Assembly (NCBI GenBank): GCA_017390645.1
Contig: JAFPAZ010000039.1
Coordinates: 1-11,133, forward strand
Direction: 5' to 3'
Length of the DNA stretch: 11,133 bases
Origin: Lachnospiraceae bacterium
Lineage (GTDB): Bacteria > Bacillota_A > Clostridia > Lachnospirales > Lachnospiraceae
Positions 1 through 5,627 of this stretch are shown in pieces. The notes under the pieces were generated by a model. It was not told the origin of the DNA. It worked only from the letters and a program-made list of their open reading frames with translations, and did not search any database. Made by a program: the position numbers and the translations under genes. The number at the start of each line of letters is the position of its first letter. The first letter of the stretch is position 1.

Positions 1-31
1 AAAGTGTATATGAGAATATAACTATCAATCA

Positions 32-60
32 TTGACTAATACAAAAGTAGAATAGATACT
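32..60 (+). promoter_or_regulatory. putative sigma-A promoter upstream of small ORF
   Basis: TTGACT at 32-37 and GATACT at 55-60 are separated by 17 bp, close to the sigma-A consensus. Transcription would start near 67 and give a leader of about 120 nt before the ATG at 190. This is motif reading only. Confidence 0.45.
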
Positions 61-141
61 AGCGAATTTTTTGCTATTTGAGTGCACTTAAGGACATTCA
101 AAACCAAAACCTAATATTTAGTTCCAATACGCTGATATTAA

Positions 142-183
142 TGCACTTCTTTCAAAACAAATTTTTGTTGCGAAAGGAGTGCA
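142..183 (+). promoter_or_regulatory. stem-loop sequestering a ribosome binding site
   Basis: Bases 142-153 pair with 172-183 over 12 consecutive base pairs, with one G-U wobble. The apex holds a further AACAAA/TTTGTT complementarity. The 3' arm contains the whole Shine-Dalgarno sequence (AAAGGAG, 173-179) of the ORF starting at 190. The left arm would therefore mask the ribosome site in the mRNA. The decamer GAGTGCACTT occurs at 177-186 and again at 80-89, near the presumed transcription start, which would also fit a repressor operator. Pairing is seen in the sequence; the regulatory role is inferred. Confidence 0.5.
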
Positions 184-189
184 CTTTTT

Positions 190-318
190 ATGCGTGTAAG
201 AAAAGTAAACTCAAATGACATTAAAATACATGATTCAGTCCAAGTAAAATTGAAAACGGCTGGTAACACTTCAGTTGTCCAATTTACGGCTAGAAATAAT
301 AAAACGAGTTCTGTTTAA
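190..318 (+). CDS. small hypothetical protein, 42 aa, possibly a truncated gene
   Basis: This ORF starts with ATG 11 nt after a good AAAGGAG site and reads MRVRKVNSNDIKIHDSVQ onward, ending at TAA. The product is basic and hydrophilic, with no signal peptide or membrane segment. The start vaguely recalls the first residues of small accessory proteins found in phages and integrative elements, but I cannot name a family. It may be the surviving N-terminus of a longer gene, because decayed methylase sequence follows at once. Promoter, leader hairpin and ribosome site support expression; the short length and degenerate surroundings argue against function. Confidence 0.4.
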   Translation: MRVRKVNSNDIKIHDSVQVKLKTAGNTSVVQFTARNNKTSSV

Positions 319-319
319 C

Positions 320-528
320 TGCAGGGAAGTAGTGAATGCGTTTGAACAGTTTTTGTTGATTTATTCTGCGGTAGCATTGCCATGCTGTGTTACTTACCTT
401 GGGATGTAAAGGTTGTAGTTAATGATATCAATGGAAATCTTACAAACCTGTATATGGTAATTCGAGACAGACTATCTGATTTTGTAAGTGAGGTTATGAT
501 CAATGATGGCATAACCAGAAGAAAATAG
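320..528 (+). pseudogene. remnant of a D12-class DNA adenine methylase
   Basis: From 352 the translation reads FVDLFCGSIAM, then VVVNDINGNLTNLYMVIRDR, then a stop at 526-528. This matches the N-terminal part of Dam/D12-class N6-adenine methyltransferases: the SAM-binding motif I (usually F-x-G-x-G; here the second glycine is replaced, CGSIA) and the conserved NDxNxxLxNLYxxIRDR block. The frame is blocked upstream by TGA at 343. A neighbouring frame, open from 254, reads REVVNAFEQF into the same point, so a frameshift in the T-run at 350-354 is likely. The catalytic DPPY motif and the rest of the enzyme are absent. It is a decayed fragment, probably from a phage, restriction-modification or conjugative element. 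Confidence 0.5.
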
Positions 529-679
529 GTAGAGAAAATAGTGGATATGTGGTAGAATTTATAAAGAGGAATGAATTAATGTTAAGAAGTATATTTGTTT
601 TAAATAACAAAAATTGTTTTAGATAATTATAGGAGTACAGGTTATTAATAATTTTTAATAATCAATGCGGGAGGTAGTT
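529..679. other. intergenic, no gene recognised
   Basis: This AT-rich stretch lies between the methylase remnant and the nuclease gene. It holds a direct repeat TTGTTTTA (595-602 and 614-621) and a 7-bp inverted repeat TTATTAA/TTAATAA (642-648 and 655-661) just before the ribosome site. No convincing -35/-10 pair was found; a weak GATAAT at 622-627 lacks a good -35. Confidence 0.35.
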
Positions 680-2374
680 ATGACAAAAACAGTTGCGATT
701 GGAATTCAAAATTTCGAGAAGTTAATTAGAGAAAATTATTTTTATATAGATAAGACCATGTTTATTAAGGAATGGTGGGAAAGAGGTGATAATACAACAT
801 TAATTACCCGTCCACGTCGTTTTGGAAAGACACTTAACATGAGCATGGTAGAGCGGTTTTTTTCAATGGATTATGCGGACAAGGGAGATGTATTTGAAGG
901 TCTATATATATGGGAGGATGAGAAGTATAGGAGGCTTCAAGGAACCTATCCGGTGATTAGTTTGTCATTTGCACGTATAAAGGACAGTAACTATAAAAGT
1001 ACCATAGATAAGATATGTGAAATTATCCAAAATCTTTATTCAAAGTATAGTTATGTGCGTGAATGTGACGCTCTTAGCATTTCAGATAAGGCATTTTTTG
1101 ATAGAATTGTGACAAGCTGCTATAGTGAATCAGATATGACATCGTCATTGTACCAGCTATCAAGATTTTTGAATCTGTACCATAAAAAGAATGTTATTAT
1201 TTTACTTGATGAATATGATACTCCTATGCATGAGTCATATGTGAATGGTTATTGGGATGAGTTGGTTTCATTCACAAGAAGTTTGTTTAATTCTACATTT
1301 AAGACAAACCCTTATTTGGAAAGAGCACTTATGACAGGCATAATAAGAGTGAGCAAGGAGTCTATATTTTCAGACTTAAATCATTTAAAGGTTATCACAA
1401 CTACATCTAATGAATACGCAACTTCTTTTGGATTTACTGAAAGAGAAGTATTTGATGCAGTTGATATGTTTGGATATACAGAGAAAAAAGGTGATGTAAA
1501 AAACTGGTATGATGGTTTTGTGTTTGGAAAACATAAGGATATCTATAATCCATGGTCAATACTTAATTTTCTAGATACAGGGGAGATAACAACCTATTGG
1601 GCAAATACCAGTGCTAATGGTCTTGTAACAAAGCTATTGAGGGAAGGAAATAGAAATTTAAAAGAGCAGTTCGAGAGGCTTATGGCAGGAGATGTGTTGC
1701 ATACGACTATAGATGAACAGATTGTATATAATCAGTTAAATGGAAGTGAAAAGGCTATATGGAGTCTGCTTTTGGCAAGTGGTTATTTGAAAGTTCTTTC
1801 TGTAGGACAAAGGGCAGATATGTATGATGTAAGAGAACCGAAATACGAGCTGGCATTGACCAATATGGAGGTCAGAGTCATGTTTAACAATATGGTTCGT
1901 TCCTGGTTTCGGGATTCCGGAGCAGATTACAACGATTTCATAAAAGCTTTATTACTGGACGATATTGATGCTATGAACGAATATATGTATCGAGTAGTAA
2001 GAGATATTTTTAGTTATTTTGATGCTGGAAAAAGAACATCGGATGAGGAGCCGGAGAGATTTTATCATGGTTTTGTGTTAGGATTGTTAGTAGAGTTGCA
2101 GGGAGAATATATCATTACTTCTAATAGGGAAAGTGGTTTTGGCAGATATGATGTTATGATTGAACCAAAGGATAAAAGTAAGGATGCCATCATATTAGAA
2201 TTTAAAGTGCTGAATCATAGACGGGAAAATAGTCTGGAGGAGACAGTAACTGCTGCCCTTAAGCAGATAGAAGATAAGCAGTATGCAGCACTGTTAGAGA
2301 CAAGAGGAATTGCTAAGGACCATATCCGTAAATATGGTATTGCTTTTCAGGGAAAAAAGGTGCTTATAGGTTAA
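680..2374 (+). CDS. AAA-ATPase-like / PD-(D/E)XK nuclease family protein
   Basis: The product is 564 aa and fits the family with an N-terminal AAA-ATPase-like domain (PF09820 type) and a C-terminal PD-(D/E)XK nuclease domain (PF08011/DUF1703 type). The P-loop at 43-51 is the family form T-RPRRFGKT, without the usual first glycine. Walker B is VIILLDEYDTP at 172-182. Family signatures TGIIRVSKESIFSDLN (219-234), WYDGF (276-280) and YNPWSI (289-294) follow. The nuclease core shows D491 (GRYD), E507 and K509 (LEFK), and a downstream Q529...Y535. All key residues are present and the length is normal, so it appears intact. The ATG at 680 is preferred because GGGAGGT lies 4 nt before it; an in-frame ATG at 665 has its codons overlapping that site. 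Members occur in many copies in gut anaerobes. The biological role is unproven; defence or mobile-element functions are plausible. Confidence 0.9.
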   Translation: MTKTVAIGIQNFEKLIRENYFYIDKTMFIKEWWERGDNTTLITRPRRFGKTLNMSMVERFFSMDYADKGDVFEGLYIWEDEKYRRLQGTYPVISLSFARIKDSNYKSTIDKICEIIQNLYSKYSYVRECDALSISDKAFFDRIVTSCYSESDMTSSLYQLSRFLNLYHKKNVIILLDEYDTPMHESYVNGYWDELVSFTRSLFNSTFKTNPYLERALMTGIIRVSKESIFSDLNHLKVITTTSNEYATSFGFTEREVFDAVDMFGYTEKKGDVKNWYDGFVFGKHKDIYNPWSILNFLDTGEITTYWANTSANGLVTKLLREGNRNLKEQFERLMAGDVLHTTIDEQIVYNQLNGSEKAIWSLLLASGYLKVLSVGQRADMYDVREPKYELALTNMEVRVMFNNMVRSWFRDSGADYNDFIKALLLDDIDAMNEYMYRVVRDIFSYFDAGKRTSDEEPERFYHGFVLGLLVELQGEYIITSNRESGFGRYDVMIEPKDKSKDAIILEFKVLNHRRENSLEETVTAALKQIEDKQYAALLETRGIAKDHIRKYGIAFQGKKVLIG

Positions 2375-2405
2375 ACGACCTGGAATGTTTATAAAGGAAG
2401 AAAGG

Positions 2406-2654
2406 ATGGAATACATTTATTATTTTTTATTAGGATATTGTTCGGCAAATAATGAATATTTAGAGGATGATATTAATGGAAAGTTTTGTTGTTGGTTTTT
2501 AAGATGGCTATGGTCATGGATTGAAGATAATGTTGATGCTGAATATATTCCTCAAGCAGCATATTGGTATGAGGACATTTACTTCATATCTAACAATTCC
2601 CAAATGATAGAAAATCCATATTGCACAGCAATACGAAATACAACAGCAGTATAA
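2406..2654 (+). CDS. small Trp/Tyr-rich hypothetical protein
   Basis: An ORF of 82 codons starts 31 nt after the nuclease stop, with AAGGAAG 5 nt before the ATG, so co-transcription with the nuclease is likely. The product is rich in aromatic residues (FCCWFLRWLWSWIED; AAYWYEDIYF) and acidic, with no clear membrane helix. I do not recognise a family. From about residue 59 the frame reads the antisense of the minus-strand gene ending at 2579, and that tail (polar, N/T-rich) is unlike the aromatic first part. The gene may therefore be truncated, with its true 3' end lost at a recombination junction near 2570. An upstream in-frame ATG at 2385 has no ribosome site. Confidence 0.45.
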   Translation: MEYIYYFLLGYCSANNEYLEDDINGKFCCWFLRWLWSWIEDNVDAEYIPQAAYWYEDIYFISNNSQMIENPYCTAIRNTTAV

Positions 2655-2869
2655 GCACATTCCTGAGAATGAATAGCATCAATTAATTCATTCATAACCT
2701 TGCGTTGCTCTAATGTTAAGTCAAGATTTTTATATTTATCAAACAGTTCTTTTTGATGTTTGCTGGCTTTGAGATAGTCCTTATCTTTCATTAGATTGTC
2801 AGATACATTGTTGTATTCGCGTTCCTCGAGATGGTATTGTATCAATTTGAAAAAATTCATGTCAGTCAT
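2579..2869 (-). CDS. small helical protein, DUF6809-like
   Basis: This minus-strand gene encodes 96 aa. The start is the ATG at 2869, six nt after a strong GGAGGT; the ORF can be extended upstream to 2896 but that region contains the ribosome site. The protein is charged and predicted helical throughout: two helices rich in K and E (around 25-62), then ELIDAIHSQECAYTAVVF and VQYGFSIIWELLDM at the C-terminus. The ending (small helix-loop, then a YGF-containing amphipathic helix) recalls DUF6809-type proteins, which are common in clostridial mobile elements; this match is from memory and tentative. It overlaps the plus-strand small ORF by 76 bp, tail to tail. It has its own candidate promoter and an inverted repeat in the leader. 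Confidence 0.65.
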   Translation of the reverse strand: MTDMNFFKLIQYHLEEREYNNVSDNLMKDKDYLKASKHQKELFDKYKNLDLTLEQRKVMNELIDAIHSQECAYTAVVFRIAVQYGFSIIWELLDMK

Positions 2870-2887
2870 TGCGATACCTCCATTGAT

Positions 2888-2938
2888 AACACACAATACT
2901 CGAAGGGGTAATTTAAATCAAGAAGGAGTATTTGTGTT
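2888..2938 (-). promoter_or_regulatory. inverted repeat in the leader of the minus-strand small gene
   Basis: AACACACAATACTC (2888-2901) is the reverse complement of GAGTATTTGTGTT (2926-2938) apart from one extra base. The arms are separated by 24 bp and sit between the candidate promoter and the ribosome site of the gene at 2579-2869. It could be an operator or an mRNA stem-loop; the sequence cannot tell which. Confidence 0.4.
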
Positions 2939-2946
2939 TTCTATAT

Positions 2947-2976
2947 AGTATACACAATCTTTCGAAGTTTACTCAA
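2947..2976 (-). promoter_or_regulatory. candidate promoter for the minus-strand small gene
   Basis: Read on the minus strand, TTGAGT (2976-2971) and TATACT (2952-2947) are spaced 18 bp apart. Transcription would begin near 2940, about 70 nt before the ATG at 2869. Confidence 0.4.
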
Positions 2977-3030
2977 ATTATCGTAAAACTGCCAAAGTGT
3001 ATTATAATTCATAATGAGTGTAATATTCAA

Positions 3031-3138
3031 TGTCAAGGGGCTGTCGCACTAAGAAAAAATTTGCAGGATATGGTGGAATTTATTATAAAACATCCATATC
3101 CTGTAGAAACTTTTCTAAATGCGACAGCCCCCTTGACA
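3031..3138. mobile_element. 108-bp palindromic MITE-like element
   Basis: Two arms of about 47 bp are nearly perfect inverted copies. Outermost is TGTCAAGGGG(G)CTGTCGCA, then an A-rich stretch with several mismatches, then CAGGATATGG, around an AT-rich centre of about 14 bp (3078-3091). There is no coding capacity beyond frames read through the palindrome. The size, symmetry and G-rich ends are typical of a miniature inverted-repeat element. The GGGGCTGTCGCA end recalls termini of IS elements common in clostridia (IS1182-like from memory, unverified). No clear target-site duplication was found. In RNA it would fold into one long hairpin, 57 bp beyond the stop of the sseB-like gene, where it could also act as a terminator or 3'-end barrier. 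Confidence 0.7.
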
Positions 3139-3195
3139 CTTATAAAAATGTAAGTGAATCTGCCTACAAGCGAATATCGATAAACAAAAACATAT

Positions 3196-4188
3196 TTATT
3201 CTTTCGATGTTCCAAGTTCTTTAAACGCATCTAAAGTTAATATCATATTAACTCCAAAAGGATTAATTACGAATCCGGCAGCATTTTTAATGTTCATATT
3301 TTTTAATACTTCATATGGGTAAATGGCTGTAGTATATTTACCAATGTCTAATGTACCAGAGTTGTACTCATTAATATCTGTATACAATGGTATATAGTTT
3401 CCCATATCTTCCTGGGTTAATACAGGGAACTGTACATTTGTGCCTTTTGGTAAAGTGGTATTGCCTGCCGCCTGTTCTAATACTTCTTTATCAACAATCA
3501 CAGGAAGTAAGAATTTTGCAGTTTTAATAATCTGGCATATCTTAGCCTCTGTTATTTTAATATAGCGAGGGTCGATTTTTCTTTTTTGTGATTGATCATA
3601 TAACTGGCAGTAGTTTAAAAGATAATACTGTAGTTCCGGATTAATGACAGGAGCAGTAGCGCCTTCTTTTGTAACTGGTTCCGGATCCGGAATAAAGTCA
3701 GTCTTTTTTAACTGGATATTAATTTCACCATTATCAAGGATAATAAGTGAAACACCAATACGATAAAGGTTCGCACAAAAAAGAACAAAATCTTCCGTAT
3801 CCATGGCCTTTACAGTAAGAGAAATTCCCTCGTTTTCTTCCATATGCTTTACACAATTATTGGCAAAACCTTCCTCGGAAAAAATCCAGGCTCCGTGCTG
3901 GCTTACGAATGGATGGTTGGTAGCTGTGGAATATACTGTGTAAATAACGTCTGTATTTTTAACGATGGAAACGATGTTATTGTAAAACATTTTTTCTCTG
4001 GCTTCGAAATAAGCATATTCCTTATCTGTTTCCTTATGTTTTCCTTTACAATGTACTGTAGTGAAATGAGCAAATAGTAATTCCTGAATATTACATTTCG
4101 ATAATTCTTCCGGATTAATATCAAATACCATCTGACTGATTTCTTTTCTTCGTTCTTCGGATAATCTTCCTTTTTCAATGTTTTCCAT
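3196..4188 (-). CDS. SseB-domain protein
   Basis: The product is 330 aa with a C-terminal SseB-type domain (PF07179 N-terminal SseB family) at about 220-325: FLLPVIVD, FPVLTQEDMGNYIPLYTD, then AAGFVINPFGVNMILTLDAF, which matches the family pattern ending in G-x-V-I-N-P-F-G. Residues 80-160 (VIYTVYST, GAWIFSEEGFA, GVSLIILDNGEINIQL) follow a similar order of strands and may be a second, degenerate copy. No signal peptide or membrane segment, so it is cytoplasmic. It is the second gene of an operon with the PilZ gene: 18 bp separate them and the upstream stop TAA runs directly into its GGAG. That site is 14 nt from the ATG, unusually far, and an in-frame stop lies between them, so initiation may be weak or coupled to pilZ translation. 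SseB proteins are poorly understood; I assign no reaction. Confidence 0.82.
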   Translation of the reverse strand: MENIEKGRLSEERRKEISQMVFDINPEELSKCNIQELLFAHFTTVHCKGKHKETDKEYAYFEAREKMFYNNIVSIVKNTDVIYTVYSTATNHPFVSQHGAWIFSEEGFANNCVKHMEENEGISLTVKAMDTEDFVLFCANLYRIGVSLIILDNGEINIQLKKTDFIPDPEPVTKEGATAPVINPELQYYLLNYCQLYDQSQKRKIDPRYIKITEAKICQIIKTAKFLLPVIVDKEVLEQAAGNTTLPKGTNVQFPVLTQEDMGNYIPLYTDINEYNSGTLDIGKYTTAIYPYEVLKNMNIKNAAGFVINPFGVNMILTLDAFKELGTSKE

Positions 4189-4206
4189 AATAAAATATTA
4201 TACTCC

Positions 4207-4560
4207 TTAATTTTCGTCTAGTATTTCTTCGTAATTATCCACCACTTCTTCTAAAATAAATGGAAGAGCAACGATTTCACAACCATAATGAGTACGGCCA
4301 TCTTCTAAAAGCATACTGCGAATAATTTTGATTACAACTTTAATGATGTTTTCTTCATTACCTAAATTTAAGGTTGCGTTAAAGTAATAACCTAAAGGTA
4401 AGGTGTCAGGACACACAAAACCGATTCCGGATTTGGATACATCCACAACTTCGATTTGTGAGCTGACTGGTTTATCTAAATCCTCCTGGTTATATAAGTG
4501 AGAAACACTTAACTCGAGATGAATTGGTAAACGCTTATATTTTCTTTTGTCAATTCCCAT
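4207..4560 (-). CDS. PilZ-domain protein (probable cyclic-di-GMP receptor)
   Basis: The product is 117 aa and consists of little more than one PilZ domain. Both c-di-GMP-binding motifs are intact: RxxxR as R6-KYK-R10 at the N-terminus, and DxSxxG as D40-VSKS-G45, followed by a beta-barrel pattern to about residue 105 and an acidic C-terminal tail. Known PilZ proteins of this kind are stand-alone adaptors that change partner binding when c-di-GMP rises; the partner here is unknown, though the co-transcribed SseB-domain protein is the obvious candidate. The start is the ATG at 4560, six nt after GGGAGGT; an in-frame TTG at 4575 overlaps that site and is rejected. It is the first gene of the operon and has a near-consensus promoter with a short leader. 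Confidence 0.88.
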   Translation of the reverse strand: MGIDKRKYKRLPIHLELSVSHLYNQEDLDKPVSSQIEVVDVSKSGIGFVCPDTLPLGYYFNATLNLGNEENIIKVVIKIIRSMLLEDGRTHYGCEIVALPFILEEVVDNYEEILDEN

Positions 4561-4592
4561 AGTAGAACCTCCCAATAAAGTTTATCCTACAT

Positions 4593-4621
4593 ATTATAAC
4601 TTATTTCTATGGAATGTGCAA
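4593..4621 (-). promoter_or_regulatory. sigma-A promoter of the pilZ-sseB operon
   Basis: Read on the minus strand, TTGCAC (4621-4616) and a perfect TATAAT (4598-4593) are spaced exactly 17 bp. Transcription would begin near 4586, leaving a leader of about 25 nt before the ATG at 4560. The DNA upstream of the -35 is a T-rich tract on this strand, which could act as an UP element. Confidence 0.8.
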
Positions 4622-4683
4622 AGAAAAAATACAAAAAAGAGAAAAGAAGTATAAAAAAAAGAAAAAATTGAAAAAAAAATGAA
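4619..4683. promoter_or_regulatory. A-rich tract between divergent promoters
   Basis: About 65 bp on the plus strand are almost all A with scattered G and a few T or C, including runs of 8 and 9 A. It lies exactly between the -35 of the pilZ promoter and the -35 of the candidate purC promoter. Such tracts bend DNA and can bind the RNA polymerase alpha subunit; a shared UP-element role is inferred. Confidence 0.55.
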
Positions 4684-4690
4684 CTTGCTA

Positions 4691-4720
4691 TTGTGTAAAT
4701 GCTATGTTAGGTGTTAAAAT
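4691..4720 (+). promoter_or_regulatory. candidate promoter of the purCBA operon
   Basis: TTGTGT (4691-4696) and TAAAAT (4715-4720) are spaced 18 bp, directly downstream of the A-rich tract. Transcription would begin near 4727, giving a leader of about 97 nt. An overlapping TTGCTA at 4685-4690 is an alternative -35 but has no matching -10. Confidence 0.5.
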
Positions 4721-4728
4721 AGATAATT

Positions 4729-4802
4729 GCGAGAGGCATGTCTTTCGCTATATTGTTTTACATAAAGATAATCTGAAGAGATGATTTGCTTCGGTCTAAT
4801 CT
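4729..4802 (+). promoter_or_regulatory. structured 5' leader of purC, two hairpins
   Basis: Hairpin 1 is GCGAGAG (4729-4735) with CTTTCGC (4742-4748), 7 bp with one G-U and a 6-nt loop, beginning at the expected transcript start. Hairpin 2 is CTGAAG (4773-4778) with CTTCGG (4789-4794), extended by AGAT (4766-4769) with ATCT (4799-4802). Neither is followed by a U-run, so this is not a plain attenuator. I see no purine, PRPP or ZMP riboswitch core and no PurR box. Confidence 0.4.
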
Positions 4803-4823
4803 AAGAAGATAGGAGAATGAAAA

Positions 4824-5528
4824 ATGGAAAAGAAGGAATTACTTTATGAAGGAAAAGCTAAGAAGGTATTTACCACAGACCGGGAGGACGCATTGATTGT
4901 GTCGTATAAGGATGATGCTACAGCATTTAATGGTGAAAAGAAGGGAACCATTGTTGGTAAAGGCGCCGTGAATAATAGAATGACAAATCACATATTCCGA
5001 ATCTTGGAAGAAAAAGGAATTCCAACGCATTACATTGAAGAGTTAAACGATAGAGAGACTGTTGTAAAAAAAGTGGAAATCGTACCTTTAGAAGTAATTG
5101 TAAGAAATGTAGCTGCAGGAAGCTTTTCGAAGAAATTAGGAATTGAAGAAGGATTTGAATTAAAGGAACCTACATTGGAATTCAGTTATAAAAATGATGC
5201 CTTGGGGGATCCGATGATTAATGACTATTATGCAGTTGCCATTGGAGCTGCTACCAGAGAGGAAATCAACCGTATTACGGAATTGGTATTTAAAATTAAT
5301 AAGGAATTAGTGGAATTATTTAAGGGCATTGGAATTCGTCTCATTGACTTTAAGGTTGAATTTGGACGTTATAATGGAGAAATTATTTTAGCAGATGAAA
5401 TTTCACCGGATACCTGCCGTTTCTGGGATTTGGAAACAAATGAAAAGTTAGATAAAGACAGATTTCGTAGAGATTTAGGTAATGTAGAAGAAGCTTACCA
5501 GGAAATCTTTAAGCGTTTAGGGTTATAA
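4824..5528 (+). CDS. purC: phosphoribosylaminoimidazole-succinocarboxamide synthase
   Basis: PurC joins aspartate to CAIR using ATP to give SAICAR in de novo purine synthesis. The product is 234 aa, the usual length of the bacterial single-domain enzyme. The nucleotide-binding start YEGKAKKVF (8-16) is followed by [22 protein letters not shown] (94-100), the SAICAR synthetase signature LIDFKVEFG (173-181) and DEISPDTCR (191-199), all intact. The start ATG is 8 nt after AGGAG. It is the first gene of the operon, about 100 nt after the candidate promoter, and purB follows after 99 nt. Cytoplasmic. Nothing in the protein looks unusual. Confidence 0.97.
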   Translation: MEKKELLYEGKAKKVFTTDREDALIVSYKDDATAFNGEKKGTIVGKGAVNNRMTNHIFRILEEKGIPTHYIEELNDRETVVKKVEIVPLEVIVRNVAAGSFSKKLGIEEGFELKEPTLEFSYKNDALGDPMINDYYAVAIGAATREEINRITELVFKINKELVELFKGIGIRLIDFKVEFGRYNGEIILADEISPDTCRFWDLETNEKLDKDRFRRDLGNVEEAYQEIFKRLGL

Positions 5529-5627
5529 TGACATCTGAAAAAACATGTCTTAAAAGAGGGCATGGCTTTGAAATATCAGATATCAGGAATCATAGAGCAT
5601 TTATTAAAAACCACCAGGAGGAACATA

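Noticed and set aside
665..679. Upstream start of the ATPase-nuclease gene
   Set aside because: Codons 2-4 of this start form the GGGAGGT site that serves the ATG at 680.
3139..3195. Separate intrinsic terminator for the pilZ-sseB operon
   Set aside because: Only a 5-bp CTTAT/GTAAG hairpin without a U-run was found; the nearby palindrome is the better candidate for ending transcripts.
2932..3230. Open frames on both strands across the palindrome
   Set aside because: They read through the two arms of the MITE-like element, lack proper ribosome sites, and encode mirror-image peptides, so they are by-products of the palindrome.
4727..4823. Known riboswitch (purine, PRPP/ykkC, ZMP/pfl) before purC
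   Set aside because: None of the conserved core sequences I know for these classes is visible; only two simple hairpins are present.
5573..5586. Tandem ATATCAG repeat between purC and purB
   Set aside because: Only two 7-bp copies with no wider structure; expected by chance in AT-rich DNA.
5562..5627. N-terminal extension of PurB
   Set aside because: The frame is open, but the ATG at 5562 lacks a ribosome site, while AGGAGG stands before the ATG at 5628, where PurB homology begins.
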